Below, piece after piece: positions 1 to 7,648 of a stretch of DNA of 64,000 nt (position 1 is the first letter of the stretch; every line of letters begins with the position of its first letter). The notes below the pieces were generated by a model. The model did not search any database. It was not told where the DNA came from and saw nothing but the letters and a program-made list of their open reading frames with translations. Location: assembly GCF_024721995.1 (NCBI RefSeq), contig NZ_JANQBC010000005.1:124001-188000 (forward strand), given 5' to 3'. Source of the stretch: Paenibacillus radicibacter (GTDB taxonomy: Bacteria; Bacillota; Bacilli; Paenibacillales; NBRC-103111). Made by a program: the position numbers and the translations under genes.

Positions 1-76
1 TCACAACGTGGATTCTGAATAATTGTAATGAGAAATTGGTCATAACCCAGTCAAGTAGACAAGAATAAAAAGACAT

Positions 77-943
77 CTATGCTGCGACCGTTTCTCGGTA
101 TTCCACCGGGGAACGGTCGTTTAGTTTCTTCTGAAAGCGTTCGTAATTATAGAATGCAACGTACTCTTGGATCGCCTTATCCAATTCAGAAACTGATGGT
201 AAATTGGTTAGGTAAATCTTTTCGGTCTTCAGATGGGAAAAGAACGATTCAATACAGGCGTTGTCATAGCAGTTCCCACGCCTAGAGTGGCTGCCGATGA
301 TCCCAAGCCTTGTGAGTTTGCTGTTAAACGGTTTTGAGGTGTACTGAAACCCTTGGTCAGAATGCAGGAGAACACCGGTAAGGTCTACTTTCTCACTAAG
401 GATATCTATTGTTTTTGTAACAAGTAAGAGATCGTTTCTCTCAGACAGATGCCAGGCTACGATCTCGTTGTTGTATAGATCTTGAATAACGGAGAGATAC
501 ATAAAGCGTTCTCCAACACGAATGTAAGTAATATCCGTAACCAATTTACGAAGAGGCGCTTCTGCATGGAACTGCCGTTCCAGTCGATTGGGATGAACAA
601 CTGACGCCTGCTTACCGAAATAGCGTCGCTTTTTTCGGATCATAGAGCGAATACCAAGTTTCTTCATAAGTCGATAAACACGTTTGTGATTCACGTGTAG
701 CCCTTCACGTTTCAAAGCCACCGTCATACGCAAGTAACCAAAGTACGGATGTAGTCGGTGTATCGCCATGATATGGTCCTCAAGTATCTTCTCTTGTAGC
801 ACATGCGAATTCGGATGGTATAGCTTCTTACGCCATTTGTAATAACCTGCGCGCGAGACTTCAGCTAATGTTAGCAGCCATTTTAACGGATACTTTAGCC
901 TCAACTCCTCAATGATTTCGCATCGACTTGATTTACTCGTCAC
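77..943 (-). CDS. IS3-family transposase OrfB (integrase catalytic subunit)
   Basis: Catalytic half of an IS3-type transposase, 288 aa. An N-terminal HTH_21-like segment (about residues 45-100) precedes an RNase-H-fold integrase core. The catalytic triad is intact: D137 in VTDITY, D196 in LHSDQG and E232 in NACIESFF, with the DD(35)E spacing typical of the family. The frame opens with GTG overlapping the orfA stop as GTGA. In this family the active enzyme is usually an OrfAB fusion made by -1 frameshifting at such an overlap; a separate OrfB may also be made. No internal stop or truncation is seen, so the element may still be active. Confidence 0.92.
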   Translation of the reverse strand: MTSKSSRCEIIEELRLKYPLKWLLTLAEVSRAGYYKWRKKLYHPNSHVLQEKILEDHIMAIHRLHPYFGYLRMTVALKREGLHVNHKRVYRLMKKLGIRSMIRKKRRYFGKQASVVHPNRLERQFHAEAPLRKLVTDITYIRVGERFMYLSVIQDLYNNEIVAWHLSERNDLLLVTKTIDILSEKVDLTGVLLHSDQGFQYTSKPFNSKLTRLGIIGSHSRRGNCYDNACIESFFSHLKTEKIYLTNLPSVSELDKAIQEYVAFYNYERFQKKLNDRSPVEYRETVAA

Positions 944-1239
944 TCCTTGTGTAGATTTGGATACCGCTTTTTTAAGTACTCGATCTCCGCCTTTAAATAC
1001 GCCATTTCTTCTTCTACGCTTGCAAACTTGGACTTTGGTCGTCCTTTACGAAAGGCTTCCTGTTCAAGCGGTTGCCCTTTTCGGTAACGCTTCATCCATA
1101 CTTCTACCTGCGTCTTATTTCGAATTCCAAGTTGTTTAGCAACCTCACGATATGACATATTGCTCTCGGTTACCAGTCTTACTGCTTCCATTTTTATCTC
1201 TTCAGAGTACCTATTATTCGTACGGCTTCGTTCATCCAT
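940..1239 (-). CDS. IS3-family transposase OrfA (HTH protein)
   Basis: A 99-aa DNA-binding subunit. The N-terminal HTH (about residues 10-50, with YSEEIKMEAVRLV and YREVAKQLGI) is the usual HTH_8/HTH_29 fold that recognises the terminal repeats. The C-terminal coiled-coil-like segment (EEEMAYLKAEIEYLKKRY) is the leucine-zipper-like region used for multimerisation. It lies just inside the right terminal repeat and ends in a 4-bp overlap with orfB, where a programmed frameshift would form OrfAB. Confidence 0.9.
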   Translation of the reverse strand: MDERSRTNNRYSEEIKMEAVRLVTESNMSYREVAKQLGIRNKTQVEVWMKRYRKGQPLEQEAFRKGRPKSKFASVEEEMAYLKAEIEYLKKRYPNLHKE

Positions 1240-1351
1240 GAAAAAATCCCCTCTGGTTGATAACGTTTATAAGTCCATCTTAACAGATGTCTCTTTTACG
1301 TTGTCTACCATGAGGGGATATTACCAACGGGGTGTCTTTTTTGCATTTTAT

Positions 1352-1390
1352 ACTTGACTTCAACGTTAACGTGAATGTTTTAATAATGGC
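1352..1390 (+). promoter_or_regulatory. Probable MerR-type promoter/operator
   Basis: TTGACT at 1354-1359 lies about 19 bp from TTTAAT at 1379-1384, and the spacer holds the near-palindrome TTCAACGTTAACGTGAA. A long 19-bp spacer with a dyad is characteristic of promoters activated by MerR proteins through DNA untwisting. The site lies between the IS right end and the MerR gene, so it probably drives that gene. Confidence 0.55.
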
Positions 1391-1425
1391 ATAACGAATT
1401 GAGTATTGTGAATATATGAGGGGAG

Positions 1426-2221
1426 ATGATTATTTATTTACTCGATTGGTGATATTCTTAGTAAAATTGCGATCAGTAGAAGAACGCTGCATTACTACGA
1501 TCAAATCGATTTGCTGAAGCCGACAATATCCAAAGATAACGGCTATCGATATTACGATGACAACGCCTTGATAAAATTACAAACGATTCTTTCCCTAAAG
1601 TCCATGGATTACACGCTGGATCAGATCAAACATTTTTTTGAGTCAAACCTGGTATCAAATACAGAGGAGGAAGAAGATCCTTGGATCCCATTGTTGCATG
1701 CACAAATTGATCATGCTGCAATGAAAATTGAGGAGTTAAGAAGAAAACAATTTATTACGAGGAGTGTGCTTCATACGATTCAATTGTCGGGGAAACGCAC
1801 GGAAGACAATGTGCAGCAATTGATTAAGAATTTGGATAGTCCATATTTCAGTGATGGAGTTATTCCAGCTTCATTCCCATCTGATTACTTTAATGAACGG
1901 GAAGTTGAGATACTTAAGCAGTTACCCTTGCTAGGAAGTGATGACCCCCGGATTGAGGAGGCGCTCATACTGCTAAAGAAAACACGGGCGTTGATGAATG
2001 TACCTTCCGATGGATCGGTCGAGCGAGAGATTGTTTCGAGATGGAGAGCTTGTCTAGCGGATTGGTTTAAAGGGGATATCGATCTTCAGGAAAAATATTT
2101 TACTTTCATCGATTCGATTAGCGGTAATCAGCCAGCAATATTCGGACTGGATGAAGAGCTTAATAGATTTATAGACGACTTGATGAAGAAATACAAGTTA
2201 GAAGGAAGTGGAGCTCAATGA
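1426..2221 (+). pseudogene. MerR-family regulator with a 5' frameshift
   Basis: From about 1442 the frame encodes a typical MerR winged helix (SIGDILSKIA, RRTLHYYDQI, DLLKP, NGYRYYDD), a long dimerisation helix and a roughly 120-residue C-terminal domain resembling TipAS-type effector domains. The ATG with a good Shine-Dalgarno (GGGGAG, 1421-1425) is at 1426 but is out of frame with the rest and meets TGA at 1450. Removing one copy of the tandem ATTT at 1432-1439 restores a normal start, M-I-I-Y-S-I-G-D-I. A TTG at 1511 could start a 236-aa product, but it would lack the first recognition helices. The rest of the frame is undamaged, so the lesion is recent, reversible by slippage, or a sequence error. 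It overlaps the next gene by 4 bp. Confidence 0.65.
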
Positions 2222-2478
2222 ACTTAGTTAAAGAAGTAGGTGCGGCTAAAGATTTTTTTCAGCATCTGCTGCTATTTATTACGATTCATGTGGTAATGTT
2301 TTTCTTATTACAAACGGAGACGCCTCCCTCGTTCCTTGAAAAATTACTGCAATGGATTAAGGAAGGGGAGATATGGTATTACGACGAAGAGTCAGGAATT
2401 TTCATTACAGGGGTTTGGTTGATAATACTTGTCTGTCAAGGTGGTCTTATTCTGTTTAAACCAATTAATAAGCGGTAA
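2218..2478 (+). CDS. Small two-helix membrane protein
   Basis: An 86-aa protein starting at an ATG that overlaps the stop of the MerR gene (ATGA), so the two are translationally coupled. Two hydrophobic segments are visible (about residues 18-32 and 62-79), separated by an acidic, tryptophan-containing loop. The N-terminal pattern of a charged helix followed by FFQHLLLFI resembles 2TM-domain proteins, but I cannot assign a family firmly. Position suggests it is regulated by, or senses with, the MerR protein. Function unknown. Confidence 0.7.
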   Translation: MNLVKEVGAAKDFFQHLLLFITIHVVMFFLLQTETPPSFLEKLLQWIKEGEIWYYDEESGIFITGVWLIILVCQGGLILFKPINKR

Positions 2479-2520
2479 TTGAATGTAATCTATATCATTT
2501 AGTATTTTATAAAATAGATG

Positions 2521-2551
2521 AAAAAAGACACCTTTTGAGGTGTCTTTTTTG
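2521..2551. terminator. Bidirectional intrinsic terminator
   Basis: A perfect stem, AAAAAGACACCT / AGGTGTCTTTTT, with a 4-nt loop, flanked by A and T runs. It lies between the convergent membrane-protein gene and the stalk-domain gene and can serve both strands. Confidence 0.88.
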
Positions 2552-2567
2552 CGTGTGTACAAGTCGA

Positions 2568-3452
2568 TTACTCTTTGTACTCGGCTTTTGTATCGATCTT
2601 AATGATGGATGCTTCGCCGTCCCAAGCAACGCCGAAATTCATCATTCTGCCGATATCGCGAAGTTGGAAGTAGTTGCTACCATTGATGCTGTACGCAGTT
2701 ACTTGAACTTCTTTGCCATCTAATAGAATGGTTGCAGATGTTTCAGAAACTTGCAGATTCGACTTGTCAGACACTGTAAGCTCACCGCCAGCAGGTGTGT
2801 AAGCTTTCTTGGAAGTTAGTGCGATTGCATTCTTCGCCTCGTCAAAGCTTACTTCGAAGTTCTTCTCTGAACCGTTAATTGCCATTGCTAGATCACGCAA
2901 TTTGAAGTAATTAAATCCATTGATTGTATAGGCTTCAAAAGAAACATTCTTACCATTAACTTCAACTTTGGAATCAGTCGGTGTAGCTGCAAGCGCTGCT
3001 GGCTGAGGAGTAGTTGTAATTGCCGGCGTAGTATCTCCAGCGATCACTTTGAGTAGAATAGCATTGCCGAATCGATCTGTTTCCCCTTCAAATACAGGGA
3101 AGATGCCGTAGCTTACACCTTCTGTTTCAGTAATGACAGCTTTATTATCTTTAATTTCAATATAATTCAGACCTTCGATATCATCATCAAACCATTGTGC
3201 AATACTTGCATCTTCGGATAGTTTACCGTTGAAAGTTACTGTTACAGGACCTTTGGCAATGTACTGTTTGCTTCCGTAACCAACGTCTTCTGTAGTCGTT
3301 TCTTCAACAAAGTTCGTAAACGTGACATAGTTGCCGTTCTTAAGGTCGATGCGTTTCTCTGTAACTACTGCAAATGCAGTAAGGGATGCGAATAGCGACA
3401 TCACTAAGGATAGGACAAGTAGGAATGAAATACGTTTAACACTTTTTTTCAT
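2568..3452 (-). CDS. Secreted stalk-domain (copper-amine-oxidase-N-like) protein
   Basis: A 294-aa protein with a Sec signal peptide (KK-x2-KR, hydrophobic core, cleavage near AFA-VV, about residue 28). A roughly 100-residue unidentified beta-rich region is followed by a Thr/Pro/Ala linker (about 140-160). Two tandem stalk-type repeats come next, each with an NGxxYFxLRD signature (NGFNYFKLRDLA, NGSNYFQLRDIG). Such repeats are abundant in Paenibacillus secreted proteins and are thought to act as cell-surface or protein-binding modules, not as oxidase catalytic domains. It has its own GGGAG ribosome-binding site and stands alone between terminators. Molecular function unknown. Confidence 0.85.
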   Translation of the reverse strand: MKKSVKRISFLLVLSLVMSLFASLTAFAVVTEKRIDLKNGNYVTFTNFVEETTTEDVGYGSKQYIAKGPVTVTFNGKLSEDASIAQWFDDDIEGLNYIEIKDNKAVITETEGVSYGIFPVFEGETDRFGNAILLKVIAGDTTPAITTTPQPAALAATPTDSKVEVNGKNVSFEAYTINGFNYFKLRDLAMAINGSEKNFEVSFDEAKNAIALTSKKAYTPAGGELTVSDKSNLQVSETSATILLDGKEVQVTAYSINGSNYFQLRDIGRMMNFGVAWDGEASIIKIDTKAEYKE

Positions 3453-3573
3453 CGTTCAAATCTCTCCCTTTTCTGAAATGGAATATTATGTACACTTGTA
3501 CTACTCTAACGGATGTCACAAAATATGACAATGTTTTTAGTGTACATTTTCAGAAAAGTTGAGGATTTGAGAT

Positions 3574-4542
3574 TTAATTATTCTTGATAGGCAACGGAAG
3601 AATTCGGATGGGACGATCTTGTTTGGTGTTAGGATCGTTAGATACCTGCTGTAAGGTTACGCTGTATGTGCTTTGCAGATAGGTAATAGCAGTTGGAGTG
3701 GTAAGGACTTGTGCATACATTTGCCCGGGTTGCGGCGTCTGCACGGTATAACGAATAACAGCTTGGTTATTCGTGTCAAAATCAATACCGACGATCGTGA
3801 TGCCATAGCCGCTGTTTGGTTTTTCCCCGAGTGAGAGCGTAATTTTATTAATCTGATTCGTAATTTTCTCCGTTGTAAACGTAGCCTCATTCGGCAGAGA
3901 AGGTGCTTTCTCGTGATCTTGAATAAGCGAAGTAGCGTTATAGATCATCTCCGAAGCTTCAATACGTGTGAGTTCTTTCTTAGGATGAAAATTGTTGTTC
4001 GAATCTAGCGATGTGATCTTCGAATTGAGCAGCAATTGAATACTGGACATATAGCTCTTATTCACCTCTTGTTCATCTTCGATTACATTCCACATTTGAT
4101 TCGTTACGAAATCAGACTTTTTCATTAGAGCTTGAACCAGTAAGTGAGAGAATACTTCCCTTGTCATGGTGCTATTAGGAAGCACGTCCTTAGGAATCTC
4201 TAGACCATTATGAAGTGCAATGACAAATGCATCTGCGAACCAGCTCTGATTCGGTATATGGTTGTAATAGTCGCTGGCCAGGGGCTGCTTAATGAATCGG
4301 ATATGATTCAGATTTAAACTCATGCCTTTAACAATGAATTGGACGCCTTGCGCGTAAGTTAGCGTACCTTTGGGATTGAAGTGCCTGGAGTCGATACCGC
4401 TAACGATACCATTCTTAAATAGCGATTCGACCTTACTTTCGGCAGGATGCCCTTTAAGATCATCGAATGCAAGGGCCGAAGTGCTCAGCGGCAACATCAT
4501 GGATAAGGTCAGGGTTAACAACAAACTTGTTTTCTTTAACAT
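3574..4542 (-). CDS. SLH-domain protein with C-terminal PrcB-like domain
   Basis: A 322-aa secreted protein with an N-terminal signal peptide (cleavage near ALA-FDD). The first 200 residues form S-layer-homology repeats (AFDDLKGHPAES, IVSGIDSRHFNPKGTLTYAQ, NSTMTREVFSHLL, SLDSNNNFHPKKELTRIEAS), which anchor proteins to pyruvylated secondary cell-wall polymer. Residues about 220-315 match the PrcB C-terminal pattern (GEKPNSGYGITI, P-x-PGQMY), named after the Treponema dentilisin complex subunit. The protein may be a wall-anchored partner or inhibitor of a secreted protease, but no protease gene is adjacent. Confidence 0.82.
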   Translation of the reverse strand: MLKKTSLLLTLTLSMMLPLSTSALAFDDLKGHPAESKVESLFKNGIVSGIDSRHFNPKGTLTYAQGVQFIVKGMSLNLNHIRFIKQPLASDYYNHIPNQSWFADAFVIALHNGLEIPKDVLPNSTMTREVFSHLLVQALMKKSDFVTNQMWNVIEDEQEVNKSYMSSIQLLLNSKITSLDSNNNFHPKKELTRIEASEMIYNATSLIQDHEKAPSLPNEATFTTEKITNQINKITLSLGEKPNSGYGITIVGIDFDTNNQAVIRYTVQTPQPGQMYAQVLTTPTAITYLQSTYSVTLQQVSNDPNTKQDRPIRILPLPIKNN

Positions 4543-4683
4543 TTATAATCACCTCGACTAGTTAGACGGAAATTTTAGGTAAATGTTACAAGCGGTGGTA
4601 TGAATATAGAGAACGAAATTTAGATGTTATTAATTAATTTAAATAATTGCATAACCTAGTCTAATATTTCCAGAATAATCTGA

Positions 4684-4689
4684 TATAAT
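4684..4689 (+). promoter_or_regulatory. Probable -10 box of the YHYH-stalk gene
   Basis: A consensus TATAAT 45 bp before the ATG of the next gene, in an AT-rich 190-bp divergent intergenic region (4543-4733). No good -35 box is visible at 16-18 bp, so the promoter is only partly supported. Confidence 0.35.
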
Positions 4690-4733
4690 TAATAGGTCTT
4701 AAGAACTATTTCGATAATGAAGGAGATAATGAA

Positions 4734-5471
4734 ATGCTAAAGAAAATTGTATTATTTACTTTTGTTTTAATGTTTTCACTGTCAGGCTTAGCTAGTGCAC
4801 ATTCAGGAAGATTAGATGCCAACGGAGGGCATAATTGTTCTGCTAAGTCTAAAGCTAAGGGATTATGTTCGGGTTATCATTATCATAGGGGGGGAGAAAG
4901 TACTGAGAGTTCTTCAGATACGGAAAATGATAATGATTCCAACAACAATACTAAGACACAGCCTATTGAGAAATCTACATATATTGAGAATAAAGATGCT
5001 CCAGCTAATCACTGTAAGCACGTAACTGACAAGTATGAAAAAAGCACACAAACAACGGACTACTATTTACGGGTGTGGGATTGCAATCTCTATACTGACA
5101 GCGGCGAGCAGTATCAGTTATCGGATATTAAAGTAGAAGTAAACGGTAAATCTATCAGTTTTGAACAACAGCCAATTGTAATTAATGGGTCGACAATGGT
5201 ACCTTTTCGGGTGATTGCTGAGTTACTTGGAGCAAAAGTGACTTGGAATGGTGAGCTGCAATCCATTACCGTAGTAAAATCTAATAATCAAATCATATTA
5301 ATCTTAAATGATAAGCAAATAAAGAGAAATGGTGATGGAATAGCTATGGATGTTGCACCACTGACTGTAAATGGGGTAACTTTGGTTCCGCTCAGAAACC
5401 TATCTGAAGCATTAGGGGCAAAAGTGATTTATATAAGTGATACGCATACAGCTAAAATTACTACTGATTAA
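4734..5471 (+). CDS. Secreted YHYH-motif protein with stalk domain
   Basis: A 245-aa protein with a signal peptide ending near ASA-HSG. The mature N-terminus carries the YHYH-domain pattern HSGRLDANGGHNC ... GLCSGYHYH, a His/Cys cluster that looks metal-binding. A Ser/Asn-rich linker follows (about 60-85), then a cysteine-containing segment (KHVTDKYE ... VWDCNLY). The C-terminal 115 residues are a copper-amine-oxidase-like stalk domain (VEVNGKSISF, MVPFRVIAELLGAKVTWNG, LVPLRNLSEALGAKV). It starts behind AAGGAG and ends at a terminator, so it is monocistronic. Probably a cell-surface protein; no enzymatic role is evident. Confidence 0.85.
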   Translation: MLKKIVLFTFVLMFSLSGLASAHSGRLDANGGHNCSAKSKAKGLCSGYHYHRGGESTESSSDTENDNDSNNNTKTQPIEKSTYIENKDAPANHCKHVTDKYEKSTQTTDYYLRVWDCNLYTDSGEQYQLSDIKVEVNGKSISFEQQPIVINGSTMVPFRVIAELLGAKVTWNGELQSITVVKSNNQIILILNDKQIKRNGDGIAMDVAPLTVNGVTLVPLRNLSEALGAKVIYISDTHTAKITTD

Positions 5472-5508
5472 GATGCTTCCTAGACATTTAGTAGACAAGT
5501 TTTTCGAT

Positions 5509-5547
5509 AAAAAAGGTATTTCTCTAATCTAAGAGAAATACCTTTTT
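5509..5547. terminator. Bidirectional intrinsic terminator
   Basis: A near-perfect stem (AAAAAAGGTATTTCTCT / AGAGAAATACCTTTTT) between the convergent YHYH-stalk and DUF418 genes. Confidence 0.9.
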
Positions 5548-5552
5548 GCGTG

Positions 5553-6776
5553 CTAAACGTTACTTCTTATACAAGAAGACTGATTCGTAATATCCTGTTT
5601 CTTACTCTGCTTCGCTTTACCAGATAGCGACCAATTCGTCCACATTCGAAGCAGTCGTTCGACAGGCCCATATTGGAACTTGCGCAAATATATCGGGCTT
5701 AGAAACAGCTGAAGGAGATAAATAGCTAAGGCAAGTCCACAGCCAGCCAGGACGCCGATTTTTCCAAACCAACCGAGTCCATAACCATAGAATAATGTTG
5801 TGCAAATGACCGTCTGCATCAAGTAATTCGTCAGAGACAGCTTACCAACCGCTTGGAACCTGAATAGCCACTTCGAAGATTCCTTTCTTGTAAATAGCGA
5901 TACGAAAGCGAATATATAACCGATTGCAAGCACAGTTCCCCCTGGAATTTCCCCCATCTTACTCCACCAATACCCTGGGAAAATATATCCGATAGATTTT
6001 ATCGCAATACCTAGTGGAATGAAGATCAGCATCAACTTGCGATAAATAGCTCGCTTTTCTGAGTGATTGCTAAACCATCCTTTTTTCGCTGCATACATGC
6101 CGATGAGGAACATAGGCGCGGTGAAGATAGGTGCAATAAATATCATAATGATCATCATGAAATTAGGGAGACCAAGCGGATCTCCATATTGTCTGTGATA
6201 CATAATTTGCTCATATGTCCCCGAGCCATAGATGTTTATCGTTTCTTTAATATAAGCTTCCATACGCAGGTTACTTGCAATAGTAATAGAATCGTTGCTG
6301 GATCCTGGATTTATACCTATTGTACACAGGAGTAATAGGAGAATAATGCTCCATATGAGTAATGTCTTTGGCTTACGGTTCAGGAATAGGAATAAGAAGA
6401 ATCCCATTAAGCCGTAGAATAATAAGATGTCTCCTTCCCATAGAAAATAGGAATGAAGAAAACCGAGCACGATTAACAATAGGAATCTGCGTGATAAAGT
6501 ACGCTTAGGCTTTTTGCCTAATAGGAGTAGATTTTCTTGCATCTTAATTAAACCGAATCCAAACATGAATGTGAAGATCGGCATGAAACTGCCAACAACT
6601 AGTATTTTTAAAAATGTCAGAACGTTAGTATCCCATTGGGAGATAAAGAAGTGACGAATTTCTTCTTGCCCCCACATGCCATATTGGAAGATCAACATAT
6701 TCGCCATTAGAATGCCGAACAAACTGAATCCTCTTAAGCCATCAATGATACCGATTCGATTTGGTTTGATAATCAT
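5553..6776 (-). CDS. DUF418 / YeiB-like integral membrane protein
   Basis: A 407-aa protein with about 9-10 hydrophobic helices. The N-terminus has the family signature RIGIIDGLRGFSLFGILMANM, seen in YeiB/DUF418 proteins. The C-terminal DUF418 part includes GKLSLTNYLMQ and a tyrosine/glycine-rich stretch. YeiB-type proteins are of uncertain biochemical role and are related to acyltransferase-3-like membrane proteins. The gene stands alone, convergent to the upstream gene and divergent from the two-component operon. Confidence 0.85.
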   Translation of the reverse strand: MIIKPNRIGIIDGLRGFSLFGILMANMLIFQYGMWGQEEIRHFFISQWDTNVLTFLKILVVGSFMPIFTFMFGFGLIKMQENLLLLGKKPKRTLSRRFLLLIVLGFLHSYFLWEGDILLFYGLMGFFLFLFLNRKPKTLLIWSIILLLLLCTIGINPGSSNDSITIASNLRMEAYIKETINIYGSGTYEQIMYHRQYGDPLGLPNFMMIIMIFIAPIFTAPMFLIGMYAAKKGWFSNHSEKRAIYRKLMLIFIPLGIAIKSIGYIFPGYWWSKMGEIPGGTVLAIGYIFAFVSLFTRKESSKWLFRFQAVGKLSLTNYLMQTVICTTLFYGYGLGWFGKIGVLAGCGLALAIYLLQLFLSPIYLRKFQYGPVERLLRMWTNWSLSGKAKQSKKQDITNQSSCIRSNV

Positions 6777-6928
6777 TCATTTTCACCTCGGGTCTCATTG
6801 TAGCAAGACAGATTAAAGGGAAACTAAAGCGAATCTTACGATTTGTTAAATTTAATAAAGAGTCGTTTAGCTGGAATTAAGAAAAGATCGGTATACTAGG
6901 ATTAGAAGACATAATTCAGGAGGAACGG

Positions 6929-7648
6929 ATGAATAACGCCAGAATCTTGCTTGTAGATGATGAGAAGTCAATTGTGCAGATGCTAGAAATGGTACTGCGC
7001 AAAGAAGGGTTCCATCACATCTACACCGCTGGGACTGCAGAAGAAGCTCTTCGACAGCTAAGTCGATATGGAGCAGATATTATACTTCTTGATGTGATGT
7101 TGCCGGATAAAACAGGCTTTGAACTCGGTCCCAAAATTCGAGAAATGTCCGATGCACACATTATTTATATAACGGCAAGAACGTCGGATTTAGATGTCCT
7201 AACTGGGTTTGCGATGGGTGGGGATGATTATGTAACGAAGCCGTTTAACCCGCTAGAAGTCGTTGCAAGAATGAATGCCCGATTACGAAGAGGGGTTGTC
7301 ACAGCCCAGCAACCATCTCGAAGTCATGATAGTCCAGCGGTCTATGATTTCGGTCATTTTATCGTAAATGAGACAGCCGGAGATGTAATTGTTCAAGGCG
7401 AATCGGTCTCCTGTCCCGCACAAGTGTATCAATTGCTTCTATACTTGTGTAAAAATCCGAATATCGTATTCTCCAAATCACAGCTCTATGAGGCAGTATG
7501 GGGAATTGATGGGGTAGGGGATGACAATACCGTGATGGTGCATGTTCGCAAAATTCGTGAACGGATCGAACCAGATCCAAGTGAACCGAAGTACTTGGTT
7601 ACTGTTCGAGGACTTGGATATAAGATGATGAAGGAGAAAGGGTTATGA
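6929..7648 (+). CDS. OmpR-family response regulator
   Basis: A 239-aa two-domain regulator. The receiver domain (residues 5-118) has acid-pocket D10/D11, phospho-acceptor D55 in LLDVMLP and conserved K104 in VTKPF. The C-terminal winged helix (about 140-236) has the OmpR pattern ending in VRGLGYKM. It starts behind AGGAGG, and its stop overlaps the ATG of the kinase gene (ATGA), giving a coupled cognate pair. Targets are not evident from the sequence; the diverging DUF418 gene is a candidate. Confidence 0.95.
   Translation: MNNARILLVDDEKSIVQMLEMVLRKEGFHHIYTAGTAEEALRQLSRYGADIILLDVMLPDKTGFELGPKIREMSDAHIIYITARTSDLDVLTGFAMGGDDYVTKPFNPLEVVARMNARLRRGVVTAQQPSRSHDSPAVYDFGHFIVNETAGDVIVQGESVSCPAQVYQLLLYLCKNPNIVFSKSQLYEAVWGIDGVGDDNTVMVHVRKIRERIEPDPSEPKYLVTVRGLGYKMMKEKGL

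Larger units (their letters stand above)
37..1326 (-). mobile_element. IS3-family insertion sequence
   Basis: The element holds two overlapping transposase frames on the minus strand (orfA, orfB). Imperfect terminal inverted repeats are visible: 55-78 matches the reverse complement of 1285-1308, sharing GTAGACAA and AGACATCT. The match extends outward to TTGGT near 36-40 and ACCAA near 1323-1327. The length of about 1.29 kb is normal for IS3. No 3-4 bp target duplication was found next to either end, so the exact ends are uncertain or the locus was rearranged after insertion. Confidence 0.85.
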
